From Methyloceanibacter methanicus (lineage in GTDB: Bacteria > Pseudomonadota > Alphaproteobacteria > Rhizobiales > Methyloligellaceae), in NCBI RefSeq assembly GCF_001723285.1, contig NZ_LPWG01000013.1:62001-126000 (forward strand): a DNA stretch of 64,000 nucleotides, read 5' to 3'. Below, in pieces: positions 43,442 through 52,165 of this stretch. Numbering within the stretch: position 1 is the stretch's first letter; every line of letters begins with the position of its first letter. The translations under genes were made by a program, and so were the position numbers. The notes under the pieces were generated by a model. It made no database searches. It worked only from the letters and a program-made list of their open reading frames with translations, and was not told the DNA's origin.

Positions 43442-44993
43442 CTAGCTCGCGCGCTTGTGGGCGTCGGGCTGTCCGCCCTCGTCGGGTGCGGGTTCGCCGG
43501 GTTCGGTGAGCCTCGGCAGCGCCTCCATGATGCGGCTCGGCGGCAGGGTGACCGTCACTTCGGTGCCGTAGCGCAGCTTGCTCTTGAGCTCGAAACTGCC
43601 GCCATGCAGCTCGATCAAGCCCTTGGTGATGGGCAGACCGAGCCCGGTTCCGCCCTCGGCGGTCTGGTGCGCGAGCGAGCCCTGACCGAAACTCCGCAAG
43701 ACGCGGGGGATCTCGTCGTCGGGAATGCCCGGCCCCGTGTCCTTGACGCTGAGCGCCAGGCCGCCGGCCTTCGTCCGCGCGACCTTGAGCGTGACGGTCC
43801 CGTTCGATGGCGTGAACTTGATGGCATTGGAGAGGAGGTTGAGGCAGACCTGCCGCAAGGCCCGTTCGTCCGCCCACGCTTTCGGCAAGCCCTCCTCGAG
43901 GCTGGGTGATCTTGAGGCCCTTGTTGTCGGCGCGCACCCGCATGAGCCGGTGGCATTCCTCGGCGATCTCCGTGAGCGAGACGGGCGTCTCGTTGAGCTC
44001 GTAGCGCCCGGCTTCGATCCGGCTGATATCGAGGATCTCGTCGATCAGGGTGAGAAGGTGCTGGCCGCTCTCGTGAATGTCGTTCGCATATTCCTTGTAG
44101 GTCGGATTGGCGTGGGGGCCGAAGGCCTCGTCCCGCATGATCTCGGAGAATCCCAGGATCGCATTGAGCGGCGTGCGCAATTCGTGGCTCATGGTCGCCA
44201 GGAACCGCGACTTGGCGAGGTTGGCTTCTTCGGCGCGCAAACGCGCCTCGTCGGAGATGGCCTTCGACTGTTCGAGTTCGCCGATCAGAGCGTCCTTCTC
44301 GGCGCGAAACTCGAGCATGGACACGACGGTGCTGTTGAAGCCGTTCATCAGCCAGATGAAGTAGAGGTGGACGGCGACGGCCATGGCGGCCATGGCCCAG
44401 TAGAACGGATCGTTGAGCAGCGCGAAGCGGATGACGATCGCCGCCGTCATGGGCAGCGTGCCCGCGTAGACGATCGGCATGACGGTCGAGGCGAACAGCA
44501 TGCGCATCGAGATCACGACCAGCACGGCCGCGAAGATGAACGTATAACCGGCGACGCCTTCCGTCAGTGGACTGATGAAGACCACCGACGCCCAGGTCAC
44601 GCCGTAGAGGAATTCAGCCGCCGTGATCTTGGCGCGCCAAGTCGCGACATTCACCTCGTCGCGGGGCTGCTTGGCGAACTGCTTGCAGATGCCGACCAGG
44701 ATGCCCTTGGTGACGAAGATGCAGCACAACCACAGCAGCAATTCGTCGACCGGGGACCAGAACATCGCGCCCACGGCGACGACGACGGCGAGGAGCGGGG
44801 TGGTGATCGCGGCCGAGAGCTCGTTCTTCACGAACATCATCAGCAGTTCGTAGTCGAACTCCAATCCGCCGGAGGACTTGTAGGTGAGCTTCTCGCGGGC
44901 TTCCTGAACGCTGCGGAAGGCGCGCCGCTTCTGCCCGCTCACCGAGCTGGAGGCGGCCACGGGGGCCTCGGCTGACGCACCACTCACCATCAC
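43442..44993 (-). CDS. Membrane histidine kinase, PleC/PdhS type, one frame break
   Basis: About 517 residues. The N-terminal half has six or so membrane helices (for example LLAVVVAVGAMFWSPVDELL and YTFIFAAVLVVISMRMLFAS). After a coiled coil the H-box is RFLATMSHELRTPLNAILGF, then FSEIMRDEAFGPHANPTYKE, as in PleC/PdhS kinases. Near 43895 the frame shifts; the next frame gives LPKAWADERALRQVCLNLLS and NAIKFTPSNGTVTLKVART, the ATPase domain, ending at 43442. The reading that runs on to 43380 is not the family sequence. The signal and partner are unknown. Confidence 0.82.
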
Positions 44994-45223
44994 TTATGAA
45001 ACCCGCAACCCGACCGCAGACGACAACACACGCGGGACGGCGTGGACAGCCGATTGCGGCCAGCCCGCCCCCCGAACTTAGGCTTAACAAGAAGTATCCG
45101 GCCAAAGTCCTAACGAGGCGTTTACCCACGCCCCGAGCTGGCACCGGTCTTGACGTATGTGATCGAGAAACCACATGAATTCGATACCCGAGATTCGGGC
45201 AGGGGGGATGAAATGGAAGAACA

Positions 45224-45967
45224 ATGCAACTGACCGTTGTCGGGTGCGGCGATGCGTTCGGGGCCGGAAACCGCCTTCAAACCGCGTATTTTGTCAAATC
45301 GAAAGCGTCGACGTTCCTGATCGACTGCGGGGCGACAACGCTGATCGGCCTGCAGAGGCTGGGCCTGTCGCCGAACGATATCGACACGGTGTTCGTGTCG
45401 CATCTGCACGGGGACCACATTGGCGGTCTGCCGTGGCTGCTGATCCACGCCAAATATATCGGCCTGCGGACGCGGCCCTTGGTCGTGGTGGGGCCGGAAA
45501 CGATCGAGGAACGTTTCGTGACGCTGACCGAGGCCGTCTATCCTGGCACGCTGGACAGCGGCATCAATTTCGATCTCGTTTTCGTGGAGCATGAGAAGCG
45601 GGTGCCGCGCGAGCAGGACGGCGTCACGGTCACGCCCTTCGAGGTGTACCACCCGTCCGGCGCGCCGCCCTATGCGATGCGCTTCGACATCGAGGGCAAG
45701 GTCCTCTCCTTCACCGGCGATACCGGCTGGGTGGATGTCCTGCCCGAGGTCTCGCGGGACGCCGATCTCTTCATCTCCGAGTGCTTCCAGTACGACCACG
45801 CAATGCCGATGCATCTCGACTACAAGACCATCGATGCGAATTACGAGCGCTTTGCGGCCAAGCGGGTCTTGTTGACCCATATGGGCCAGGAGATGCTCGA
45901 TGCGCGTTCGGAAGTGGATCTCACGCGCTATGCGCTTGCCGAAGACGGTATGATCATCGATCTCTGA
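45224..45967 (+). CDS. Metallo-beta-lactamase fold hydrolase, RNase Z-like
   Basis: 247 residues. The metal-binding motif is VFVSHLHGDHIGGLPWLLIH, with further ligands in SFTGDTGWVDVLPEVSRDAD and RVLLTHMGQEMLD. The N-terminus LTVVGCGDAFGAGNRLQTAY resembles the RNase Z/arylsulfatase-like subgroup. RNase Z trims tRNA 3' ends, but many relatives are phosphodiesterases or hydrolases of other substrates, and the exosite typical of true RNase Z is not seen. It diverges from the kinase upstream. Confidence 0.78.
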   Translation: MQLTVVGCGDAFGAGNRLQTAYFVKSKASTFLIDCGATTLIGLQRLGLSPNDIDTVFVSHLHGDHIGGLPWLLIHAKYIGLRTRPLVVVGPETIEERFVTLTEAVYPGTLDSGINFDLVFVEHEKRVPREQDGVTVTPFEVYHPSGAPPYAMRFDIEGKVLSFTGDTGWVDVLPEVSRDADLFISECFQYDHAMPMHLDYKTIDANYERFAAKRVLLTHMGQEMLDARSEVDLTRYALAEDGMIIDL

Positions 45968-46005
45968 TCGATGCGGCCTCTTGGCTGCGGTGGCCCAGGT
46001 GCCCG

Positions 46006-46617
46006 ATGCCCGAATTGACCGCGATTGTGCGTGCCATCCGGCGTTGCCGCGTTTGCGTGACGGCGCCGCGCGGCCAGCCGCTGCCCCATGAGCCGCGTCC
46101 GGTGCTGCGCGCGAGCGCGACGGCGCGCCTTGCGATCTGCGGTCAGGCGCCGGGGACGCGCGTGCACCGGTCGGGCAGGCCCTTTTCCGACCCATCGGGC
46201 GACCGGCTGCGATCCTGGCTGAACATGCCGGCCGACTTGTTCTACGACGAGGCGCGCGTCGCCATCGTTCCCATGGGGTTCTGCTTTCCGGGACACGATG
46301 CGAAAGGGGGCGATCTGCCGCCACGGCGCGAGTGCGCCGCTCAATGGCATCGCGATCTGTTCGCCGCGATGCCGCAGGTCGAACTCGTCCTGGCGGTCGG
46401 CGCCTATGCGCAGGCCTTTCATCTGGGCGCGGCGCGCGGCAAGACCTTGCAGGAGACGATGCTGAACTGGCGGGCGCATCTCGAGGCGCCCCGGTCCCCG
46501 CGGGTGTTCCCGCTGCCGCACCCGTCCTGGCGCAACAATGCCTGGCTCAAGAAGAACCCCTGGTTCGAGGTGGAGCTGCTTCCGGCGCTGCGCCGCGAGG
46601 TCGGCAAAGTCTTGTGA
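46006..46617 (+). CDS. Uracil-DNA glycosylase superfamily protein
   Basis: 203 residues from ATG 46006. Superfamily motifs: AICGQAPGTRVHRSGRPFSD, then PSGDRLRSWLNM, VAIVPMGFCFPGHDAKGGDL, LVLAVGAYAQAFHL and FPLPHPSWRNNAWLKKNPWF. The GQAPG loop corresponds to the water-activating motif and HPS to the DNA-binding motif. Cysteines near the N-terminus (RRCRVC) could belong to a cluster site but are fewer than in family 4 enzymes. Activity on uracil is inferred. It follows the metallo-hydrolase gene by 38 bases. Confidence 0.75.
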   Translation: MPELTAIVRAIRRCRVCVTAPRGQPLPHEPRPVLRASATARLAICGQAPGTRVHRSGRPFSDPSGDRLRSWLNMPADLFYDEARVAIVPMGFCFPGHDAKGGDLPPRRECAAQWHRDLFAAMPQVELVLAVGAYAQAFHLGAARGKTLQETMLNWRAHLEAPRSPRVFPLPHPSWRNNAWLKKNPWFEVELLPALRREVGKVL

Positions 46618-46730
46618 GCCGGCTTGCGGGGCGTGGAACAATAATCTACCTTCACCATCCAATCAGCCGATATTTAGAACGAGGTTTCTTCTGCGGCTGC
46701 GTTTCTTCAAAATTTTGTCGGATGGTTTGG

Positions 46731-47210
46731 ATGCTGGATCGGATGGACCGTAAGATCCTGGAAATCTTGCAGGAGGACTGCACCTTGCCGGTCGCCGAGA
46801 TCGGCAAGCGGATCGGCCTGTCCACGACCCCGTGCTGGCGGCGCATCCAGAAGCTCGAAGAGCAGGGTGTGATCGAACGGCGTGTGGCGCTGCTCGACCC
46901 CAAGCTGGTCAATGCCGGGGTGACGGTTTTCGTCTCCATTACGACCAGCAACCACACCAAGGAGTGGCTCGAGCGCTTTCACGCGGCGCTCGCGGATTTC
47001 CCGGAGGTGGTCGAGTTCTACCGCATGAGCGGCCAGATCGATTATCTGCTGCGCGTGGTGGTGCCGGACATCGAACGCTACGACGCGTTCTATAAGCGGC
47101 TTATCGCCAAGATCGAACTCTCCGACGTGAGCTCGGCCTTCGCCATGGAGCAGATCAAGTTCACGACATCCTTGCCGCTCGGCTACGCCGCCGAGGAGAA
47201 GCGCGCTTAA
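46731..47210 (+). CDS. Lrp/AsnC-family regulator
   Basis: 159 residues from ATG 46731 (an ATG at 46722 is nine bases upstream). The N-terminal HTH reads RMDRKILEILQEDCTLPVAE, then IGKRIGLSTTPCWRRIQKLE. The C-terminal AsnC ligand domain includes FPEVVEFYRMSGQIDYLLRV and FYKRLIAKIELSDVSSAFAM. Members respond to amino acids as octamers. The opposite neighbour is a hydroxyisobutyrate dehydrogenase-like gene ending six bases away; no regulatory link is shown by the sequence. Confidence 0.9.
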   Translation: MLDRMDRKILEILQEDCTLPVAEIGKRIGLSTTPCWRRIQKLEEQGVIERRVALLDPKLVNAGVTVFVSITTSNHTKEWLERFHAALADFPEVVEFYRMSGQIDYLLRVVVPDIERYDAFYKRLIAKIELSDVSSAFAMEQIKFTTSLPLGYAAEEKRA

Positions 47211-47216
47211 GCGCCG

Positions 47217-48098
47217 CTAGCGCTTCGGCCGGTCGCGGTTCAGCCGGGCGATGAGGCTCGACGTATCCCAGCGCCGACCGCCCATCTCCTGAACTTCGGC
47301 ATAGAACTGATCGACCAGCGCGGTCACGGGCAGGCTCGCGCCGTTGCGGCGCGCCTCGTCGAAACAGATGCCGAAGTCTTTGCGCACCCAATCGACGGCG
47401 AAGCCGTAATCGAACTTGCCGGCGATCATGGTCTCCCAGCGATTGTCCATCTGCCAGGACTGCGCGGCGCCCTTGGAAAGGGTGGCGATGACCTTCTCCA
47501 TGTCGAGACCGGCGCGCATGCCGAAATTGAGCGCTTCGGCCAGGCCTTCGATCAGTCCGGCAATGCAGATCTGGTTGACCATCTTGGTGAGCTGGCCGGC
47601 TCCCGCGGGGCCGATGAGATTGACGGCATGGGCGTAGGACTCGATCGCGGGCTTCGCCTTGGAGAAGTCCGCCTCCTCGCCGCCGACCATCACGGTGAGC
47701 TTGCCGCTCTCGGCGCCCGCCTGTCCGCCCGAGACGGGGGCATCGAGCGCAGATGCGTTGTGGCGCGTTGCCGCCTGGGAAAGCGCGCGCGCGATCTCGG
47801 CCGAGGCGGTGGTATGGTCCACATGGACCGCGCCCGGCTTCAGACCCGGATAGACTCCGTCGGGGCCAAGGGTCACCGCGCGCAGATCGTCGTCGTTGCC
47901 CACACAGGTGAAGACGAAGTCCGCGCCGGCGGCGGCTTCCGCCGGGGTGGGCCTGTGGGCGCCCCCGTATTCCGCCACCCATTTTTCGGCTTTCGCAGGG
48001 GTGCGGTTGAACACGGTCACGTCGTGTCCGGCAGCCTTGAGATGGCCGGCCATCGGATAGCCCATCACGCCCAGTCCGATCCACGCGACTTTGCTCAT
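47217..48098 (-). CDS. NAD(P)-dependent 3-hydroxyisobutyrate dehydrogenase family oxidoreductase
   Basis: 293 residues from ATG 48098. The Rossmann motif is WIGLGVMGYPMAGHLKAAGH, followed by DVTVFNRTPAKAEKW. The substrate-binding motif is LDAPVSGGQAGAESGKLTVM, and the catalytic lysine is in AGQLTKMVNQICIAGLIEGL. The family covers 3-hydroxyisobutyrate, tartronate semialdehyde and related beta-hydroxyacid dehydrogenases, and the exact substrate cannot be told. The NRTPAK segment after the second strand suggests preference for NADP. Confidence 0.85.
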   Translation of the reverse strand: MSKVAWIGLGVMGYPMAGHLKAAGHDVTVFNRTPAKAEKWVAEYGGAHRPTPAEAAAGADFVFTCVGNDDDLRAVTLGPDGVYPGLKPGAVHVDHTTASAEIARALSQAATRHNASALDAPVSGGQAGAESGKLTVMVGGEEADFSKAKPAIESYAHAVNLIGPAGAGQLTKMVNQICIAGLIEGLAEALNFGMRAGLDMEKVIATLSKGAAQSWQMDNRWETMIAGKFDYGFAVDWVRKDFGICFDEARRNGASLPVTALVDQFYAEVQEMGGRRWDTSSLIARLNRDRPKR

Positions 48099-48219
48099 GC
48101 GGTGTCCTCGTTCCTTCAATCCCGTTTCGTGGCGACCCTAAAGGAAATGGCCGGGGCGAACCCGGCCATTGTCTTCTGCCGCGCAAGCGCTGCGGCCGGC
48201 AGCCCCGTCGTTCGCTCCG

Positions 48220-48918
48220 TTAGGCGATCGGAGTCTCGGGAAAGGCGAGTTGCTCGCGGGCGCGCCACTCGTCGGTGACGTAGTTGATGATCAGCGACTT
48301 GCGGACGCCCTTGATCGGCCGTCTTTCGAAGCCGTGATAGGTGTTGTCGCCCGGCACGAAGATGAAGGCGAGGTTCGGCGCGAACGGCGAACGCGCGACA
48401 TGGCTCTTGTCGGCGTCGTAGACGTCGGTGCCGAGATTGTCGTGCCCTTCTTCGTCGGAGAGGTACAGAAGCATGGTGAAGGACTTCACGCCGAGATCGG
48501 TGTGCGGCTCAAGCCAAAAACCATCCGTATCCTGAGCGAATTCGATGCGCAGATAGGTGCCGGCGAGATCGGTGCCGAACGTGTTCTCGATCAGGTCGGT
48601 GATGCGCTCGTCCTGGAACGCCTCGGCAACGGCGTTCACCGATGCGAACGCTTCCCGGTTCTCGACGTCGAAATATTTGCGCGTGTTGTTGTGCAGTTCG
48701 CGCTTGCCCGATACGCCCTCGAGCGAGGGGGCGGGGAAGGGAAGGCCGAGAATGTCCGCGATGGTATCGTCGGGGAAACATTTCTTCAGCACCCAATGCG
48801 GATACGGCGCGTCGCTGTGATCGCCATTGGCCACACTCTCGGTGAAGGTGCGAACGATGTCCTCGGAGGAACTCTTCGCGTCGACATCCGCCTGCTTCAA
48901 GGCTGCGCTATCCCTCAT
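48220..48918 (-). CDS. 2-oxoglutarate/Fe(II)-dependent oxygenase
   Basis: 232 residues from ATG 48918 (TTG 48930 is the alternative; AGGAG lies just before it). The iron-binding facial triad appears as H and D in LEPHTDLGVKSFTMLLYLSD and the distal histidine in DNTYHGFERRPIKGVRKSLI, where the following arginine would bind 2-oxoglutarate. There is no signal peptide. Such enzymes hydroxylate amino acids, proteins or small molecules; the substrate here is unknown. Confidence 0.75.
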   Translation of the reverse strand: MRDSAALKQADVDAKSSSEDIVRTFTESVANGDHSDAPYPHWVLKKCFPDDTIADILGLPFPAPSLEGVSGKRELHNNTRKYFDVENREAFASVNAVAEAFQDERITDLIENTFGTDLAGTYLRIEFAQDTDGFWLEPHTDLGVKSFTMLLYLSDEEGHDNLGTDVYDADKSHVARSPFAPNLAFIFVPGDNTYHGFERRPIKGVRKSLIINYVTDEWRAREQLAFPETPIA

Positions 48919-49209
48919 AATGTCGGTCAACTCCTAAAGATTGGGTCGAAACATGCTGGTTTCTCCAGCGCCCAGGCGATCCCATCCAGTTGCTCAGTTA
49001 GCACTCTAAGGCCCTTACGTGCAAACGAACCCGTCCGTACGATCGAGGAGCTTGCGCGCAGGCATGCGCCTCGGGGTGCGGATCGAAGCCTCCGGCGATT
49101 GGAGCGGGCAAGCGTTGATGCGGCTCAAACCCCGCGAAAAAGAAGACCCCGTCAGGACCCGCCCCGTCAGGACCTATGGCGTCGGGGCCGCGGCCGCACC
49201 CGCCCGGGC

Positions 49210-49389
49210 TCAGTTGATCGAGATTCCGGTGATATCCCCGAAATCTGCGAAATCGTCATCGGTGACGACCTGCTCGTTCCGCAGGCATCTGGCCAGTAGT
49301 TCCAGCAGCGAAGCGTGAAGTTCGCACTCGCCTTCAAGCTGTGGAGGGTTTTCGGCGAGAAACGCCAGTATTTCCGCATAATTCGGCAT
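49210..49389 (-). CDS. Small acidic hypothetical protein
   Basis: 59 residues from ATG 49389, preceded by AGGGGA. The protein is acidic: MPNYAEILAFLAENPPQLEG, then LLELLARCLRNEQVVTDDDF. No domain is recognised. The longer frame reading in from upstream is non-coding in appearance. It lies between a 2OG oxygenase gene and the DUF1045 gene, all on the minus strand but with large gaps. Confidence 0.5.
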   Translation of the reverse strand: MPNYAEILAFLAENPPQLEGECELHASLLELLARCLRNEQVVTDDDFADFGDITGISIN

Positions 49390-49493
49390 TGGAATCCCCT
49401 GTGCCCCCATTGGCCCGAAATTGGCGGACGCCTGTGTCAAAACTGAGGCTGGTAGGCGGGGGCCCACACCCGTCCCGGCAGGGCTTAGGGGGA

Positions 49494-50258
49494 TTATCCT
49501 GCCAGGGGGTAGCGGCCGAGGAGACGGGCGGATGGGCCGGGATTTTGGCCGCTTCCGGCGGCGCTCCGTGTGCCGATCAGCGACAGCCCATCGACGCAAA
49601 CGCCCTCGGCGCAGAGTCCGGCAATCAGGGGGGCCAGGGCCTCGGACAGGCGGTCGAGTTGCTGGGGGTCGAGGGGCCCGGCAAGCCTCATGGAGAAGCG
49701 GTACTCGCTCATCACGTTGGGCTGGCCGAAGCTCTTGAGAAGCAGCCGCTGATAGGGGCTCAGATGGGGGTGTCCGTCTTCCGCGGTTTCGGACATCGCC
49801 GCAAACGAATCGAAGGCGTTGAAGCACTGAAGCGCAAGCCAATCGAGCTCGGGACGCGGGTTCGCGGGCCGGAGCACGAGGGCACGGCGGGCGCGCATCA
49901 GTTTCAGCGGGCCGGTCTCGATGGCTTTGCGGTGGGCGGCGAAGTGCGCAAGGCGCGTTTTGATGTCCTCGAGGCGCGCATGCTCGCGGAGCGTCAACGG
50001 CGAGAAGAACGGTGCGTGCAGTCCCAGATAACGATCGGGGGTTGTCGTGATTCCATCCGGAGCGCCGCTGCCTAGCCCCGACAAGGAGAACGCTTGAAGC
50101 GTCGTCCCATCATTGGCCCGGCCGAACCAGGACCGGCCGAAGGAGGCAAGCGCGCTTCCGGGGCGCGGCGTGTAGCAAATTGAAAACTGCGTCAGGCGCG
50201 GCTCGTCGGACAGCGGCTTTGCGTCGTGCTGCAGGGCATGTTGCGTGGCGTCGAGCAT
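49494..50258 (-). CDS. DUF1045 protein (2H phosphoesterase-like), second motif altered
   Basis: 254 residues, preceded by GGGAGACGG. DUF1045 features: FSICYTPRPGSALASFGRSW, PDRYLGLHAPFFSPLTLREH and SEYRFSMRLAGPLDPQQLD. DUF1045 proteins are related to 2H phosphoesterases and are often found in phosphonate operons. The first catalytic histidine is present (LHAPFF), but in the second motif histidine is replaced by serine (FRFHMTL-type becomes YRFSMRL). No other phosphonate gene is visible here. An inactive or altered member is possible. Confidence 0.7.
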   Translation of the reverse strand: MLDATQHALQHDAKPLSDEPRLTQFSICYTPRPGSALASFGRSWFGRANDGTTLQAFSLSGLGSGAPDGITTTPDRYLGLHAPFFSPLTLREHARLEDIKTRLAHFAAHRKAIETGPLKLMRARRALVLRPANPRPELDWLALQCFNAFDSFAAMSETAEDGHPHLSPYQRLLLKSFGQPNVMSEYRFSMRLAGPLDPQQLDRLSEALAPLIAGLCAEGVCVDGLSLIGTRSAAGSGQNPGPSARLLGRYPLAG

Positions 50259-50431
50259 TCCGTCTCCCTCAAGACTGCCGTCCCGTCATCGGGCCGTGAC
50301 CAACACGTAACGAGCCGCTGTGACCTTGACGCGACCGGTTTCGGGCGATAGGGCGGCGCTGCCATGAAGACTTGGTGACTCAAGGCGCAGGTTTGTGAAT
50401 CGATGGCTGAGACGTGAAAGGAAGTGACCGC

Positions 50432-51061
50432 GTGATCGACCTCTACACATGGATGACGCCGAACGGACAGAAGGTCTCGATCATGCTCGAGGAAGTGGAA
50501 CTGCCCTATCGGGTGCACCGCATCGACATCGAGAAGGGCGCGCAGTTCGACCCCGAATTCCTCAAGATCTCGCCGAACAACAAGATCCCAGCCATCGTGG
50601 ACCATGACACCGGCCTGCAACTGATGGAGTCGGGGGCGATCCTTCTCTATCTCGCCGAGAAGACGGGCCGGCTGCTGCCGCAGGACTTCGAGGCCAAGTG
50701 GCGCACCATTGAATGGCTGATGTGGCAGATGGGCGGCGCGGGACCGTTTCTCGGCCAGGTGCATCATTTTGTGGCCTACAATCCGGGCAAGAGCCCTTAC
50801 GGCGAGGCGCGGTATACGAAGGAGGCGCGCCGCCTCTGGCGGGTTCTGGAGACCCGCTTGGGCGACGTCGAGTATGTGGCCGGGGACTATTCCATTGCCG
50901 ACATCTCGATCTGGCCCTGGATTGCGCGCTACCCGATCCAGCCCGTGGAGATGGACGAGCATCCCAACATCAAGCGCTGGTACCATGCCATTGCGGCGCG
51001 CCCGGCGGTGCAGCGCGGCTGGGACGTGGTCGGCGCGGGGCGGAAGCTGCCGTTGCCCTAG
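50432..51061 (+). CDS. Glutathione S-transferase, YghU/Nu-like
   Basis: 209 residues from GTG 50432, with AAAGGAAG 14 bases upstream. The thioredoxin-fold domain reads VIDLYTWMTPNGQKVSIMLE, then NNKIPAIVDHDTG and LMESGAILLYLAEKTGRLLP. The helical domain has EYVAGDYSIADISIWPWIAR. TPNGQKV is typical of the Nu/YghU-type group, which acts as disulfide-bond oxidoreductases with two glutathiones. The start at GTG 50414 is possible but would add six residues and remove the ribosome site. Confidence 0.88.
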   Translation: MIDLYTWMTPNGQKVSIMLEEVELPYRVHRIDIEKGAQFDPEFLKISPNNKIPAIVDHDTGLQLMESGAILLYLAEKTGRLLPQDFEAKWRTIEWLMWQMGGAGPFLGQVHHFVAYNPGKSPYGEARYTKEARRLWRVLETRLGDVEYVAGDYSIADISIWPWIARYPIQPVEMDEHPNIKRWYHAIAARPAVQRGWDVVGAGRKLPLP

Positions 51062-51066
51062 CGGTC

Positions 51067-51111
51067 GTTGCCGCAGCTGTGGTTGCCGCAGCTGTGGTTG
51101 CCGTACGTGAC
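51067..51111. repeat. 15-bp tandem repeat after the GST gene
   Basis: Two exact copies of GTTGCCGCAGCTGTG and a third decayed one (GTTGCCGTACGTGAC) in the short non-coding gap between the GST and dihaem cytochrome genes. Confidence 0.85.
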
Positions 51112-51140
51112 GCGTGCCGGGCTTGATGGAGGCGAGAGAG

Positions 51141-52079
51141 ATGGTACGGAAGGCTCTTCTTCTTGCGGTCGCGCTGTTGTTGGCGGCCGGTCTCGCCTTC
51201 TACCTGCTCACAAGGCCCGTGACGTTTTCCGCAAGCGACCTGCCCGATCACACACCGGATGTGGCCAACGGCAAGCTCATGTTCACCGCCGGCGGGTGCG
51301 CGGAGTGTCATGCGGCGCCCGCAAAAGGCTGCGACGATCTCGAGATCGAGGACGAGACCCGGCTCGCGGGCGGCCGCTGCCTCAAGACCGATGTGGGGAT
51401 CTTCTACGTGCCCAACATCTCGCCCGACGAAGAGAGCGGGATTGGGGGCTGGTCGACGCTCGACTTCGTCAATGCGATGAAGCGCGGCGTGGCGCCCGGC
51501 GGCGTGCATCTCTACCCGGCCTTTCCCTATACGTCCTATCAGCGCATGCGCTTCGAGGACATCATCGACCTCAAGGCCTATCTCGATACGCTGCCGCCTG
51601 TGCGCAGCACGGTGCCTGCGAACGATCTCCGCTTCCCCTACAGCGTCCGCCGCGGCGTGGGCCTGTTTCAGCGCCTCTATGTGGACGGCAAGACGTTTGC
51701 GCCGGACCCGAAGGCGAGCGAGGCGGTGAACCGGGGCGGGTATCTCGTCGAGGGGCCGGGCCATTGCACCGAGTGCCACAGCCCCCGCAACGCGCTTGGC
51801 GGCATCATCGCCCATGAGGCCTTTGCCGGTGCCGTCAGTCCCGAAGGGAAGGGCGATGCACCCAACATCACCCCGAGCGAGGATGGCCTCGGCGATTGGA
51901 GCGCCGAGGACATCGCCTATTTCCTGGAGACTGGATCGACGCCGGATTTCGATGTGGTGGGCGAATCCATGGTGCCGGTCCAGGAGAACATGGCGCAGTT
52001 GCCGCCCGGCGATCGCGAGGCCATCGCCGCCTACCTGAAGACCCTGCCGCCCCGGCCGGACCCAAGCAGCACGCCATGA
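51141..52079 (+). CDS. Dihaem cytochrome c, membrane-anchored
   Basis: 312 residues from ATG 51141, with GAGGCGAGAG upstream. One N-terminal hydrophobic segment (LLLAVALLLAAGLAFYLLTR) exports or anchors it. Haem sites are CAECH in TAGGCAECHAAPAKGC and CTECH in GPGHCTECHSPRNALGG, each followed by a c-type domain with an NISPDEESGIGGWS or NITPSEDGLGDWS stretch. The arrangement is like the cytochrome subunits of membrane alcohol or gluconate dehydrogenases, but no dehydrogenase subunit is nearby and the third haem of those is absent. It probably passes electrons to the respiratory chain. Confidence 0.85.
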   Translation: MVRKALLLAVALLLAAGLAFYLLTRPVTFSASDLPDHTPDVANGKLMFTAGGCAECHAAPAKGCDDLEIEDETRLAGGRCLKTDVGIFYVPNISPDEESGIGGWSTLDFVNAMKRGVAPGGVHLYPAFPYTSYQRMRFEDIIDLKAYLDTLPPVRSTVPANDLRFPYSVRRGVGLFQRLYVDGKTFAPDPKASEAVNRGGYLVEGPGHCTECHSPRNALGGIIAHEAFAGAVSPEGKGDAPNITPSEDGLGDWSAEDIAYFLETGSTPDFDVVGESMVPVQENMAQLPPGDREAIAAYLKTLPPRPDPSSTP

Positions 52080-52165
52080 CGGCGATGCGCTTTGACAGGA
52101 CTTTCCTTGAAGAGTTGGGGCCCGCGATCTAGCGTGGGCGCTTCAGTACCGTGTTGAGGATTGGA

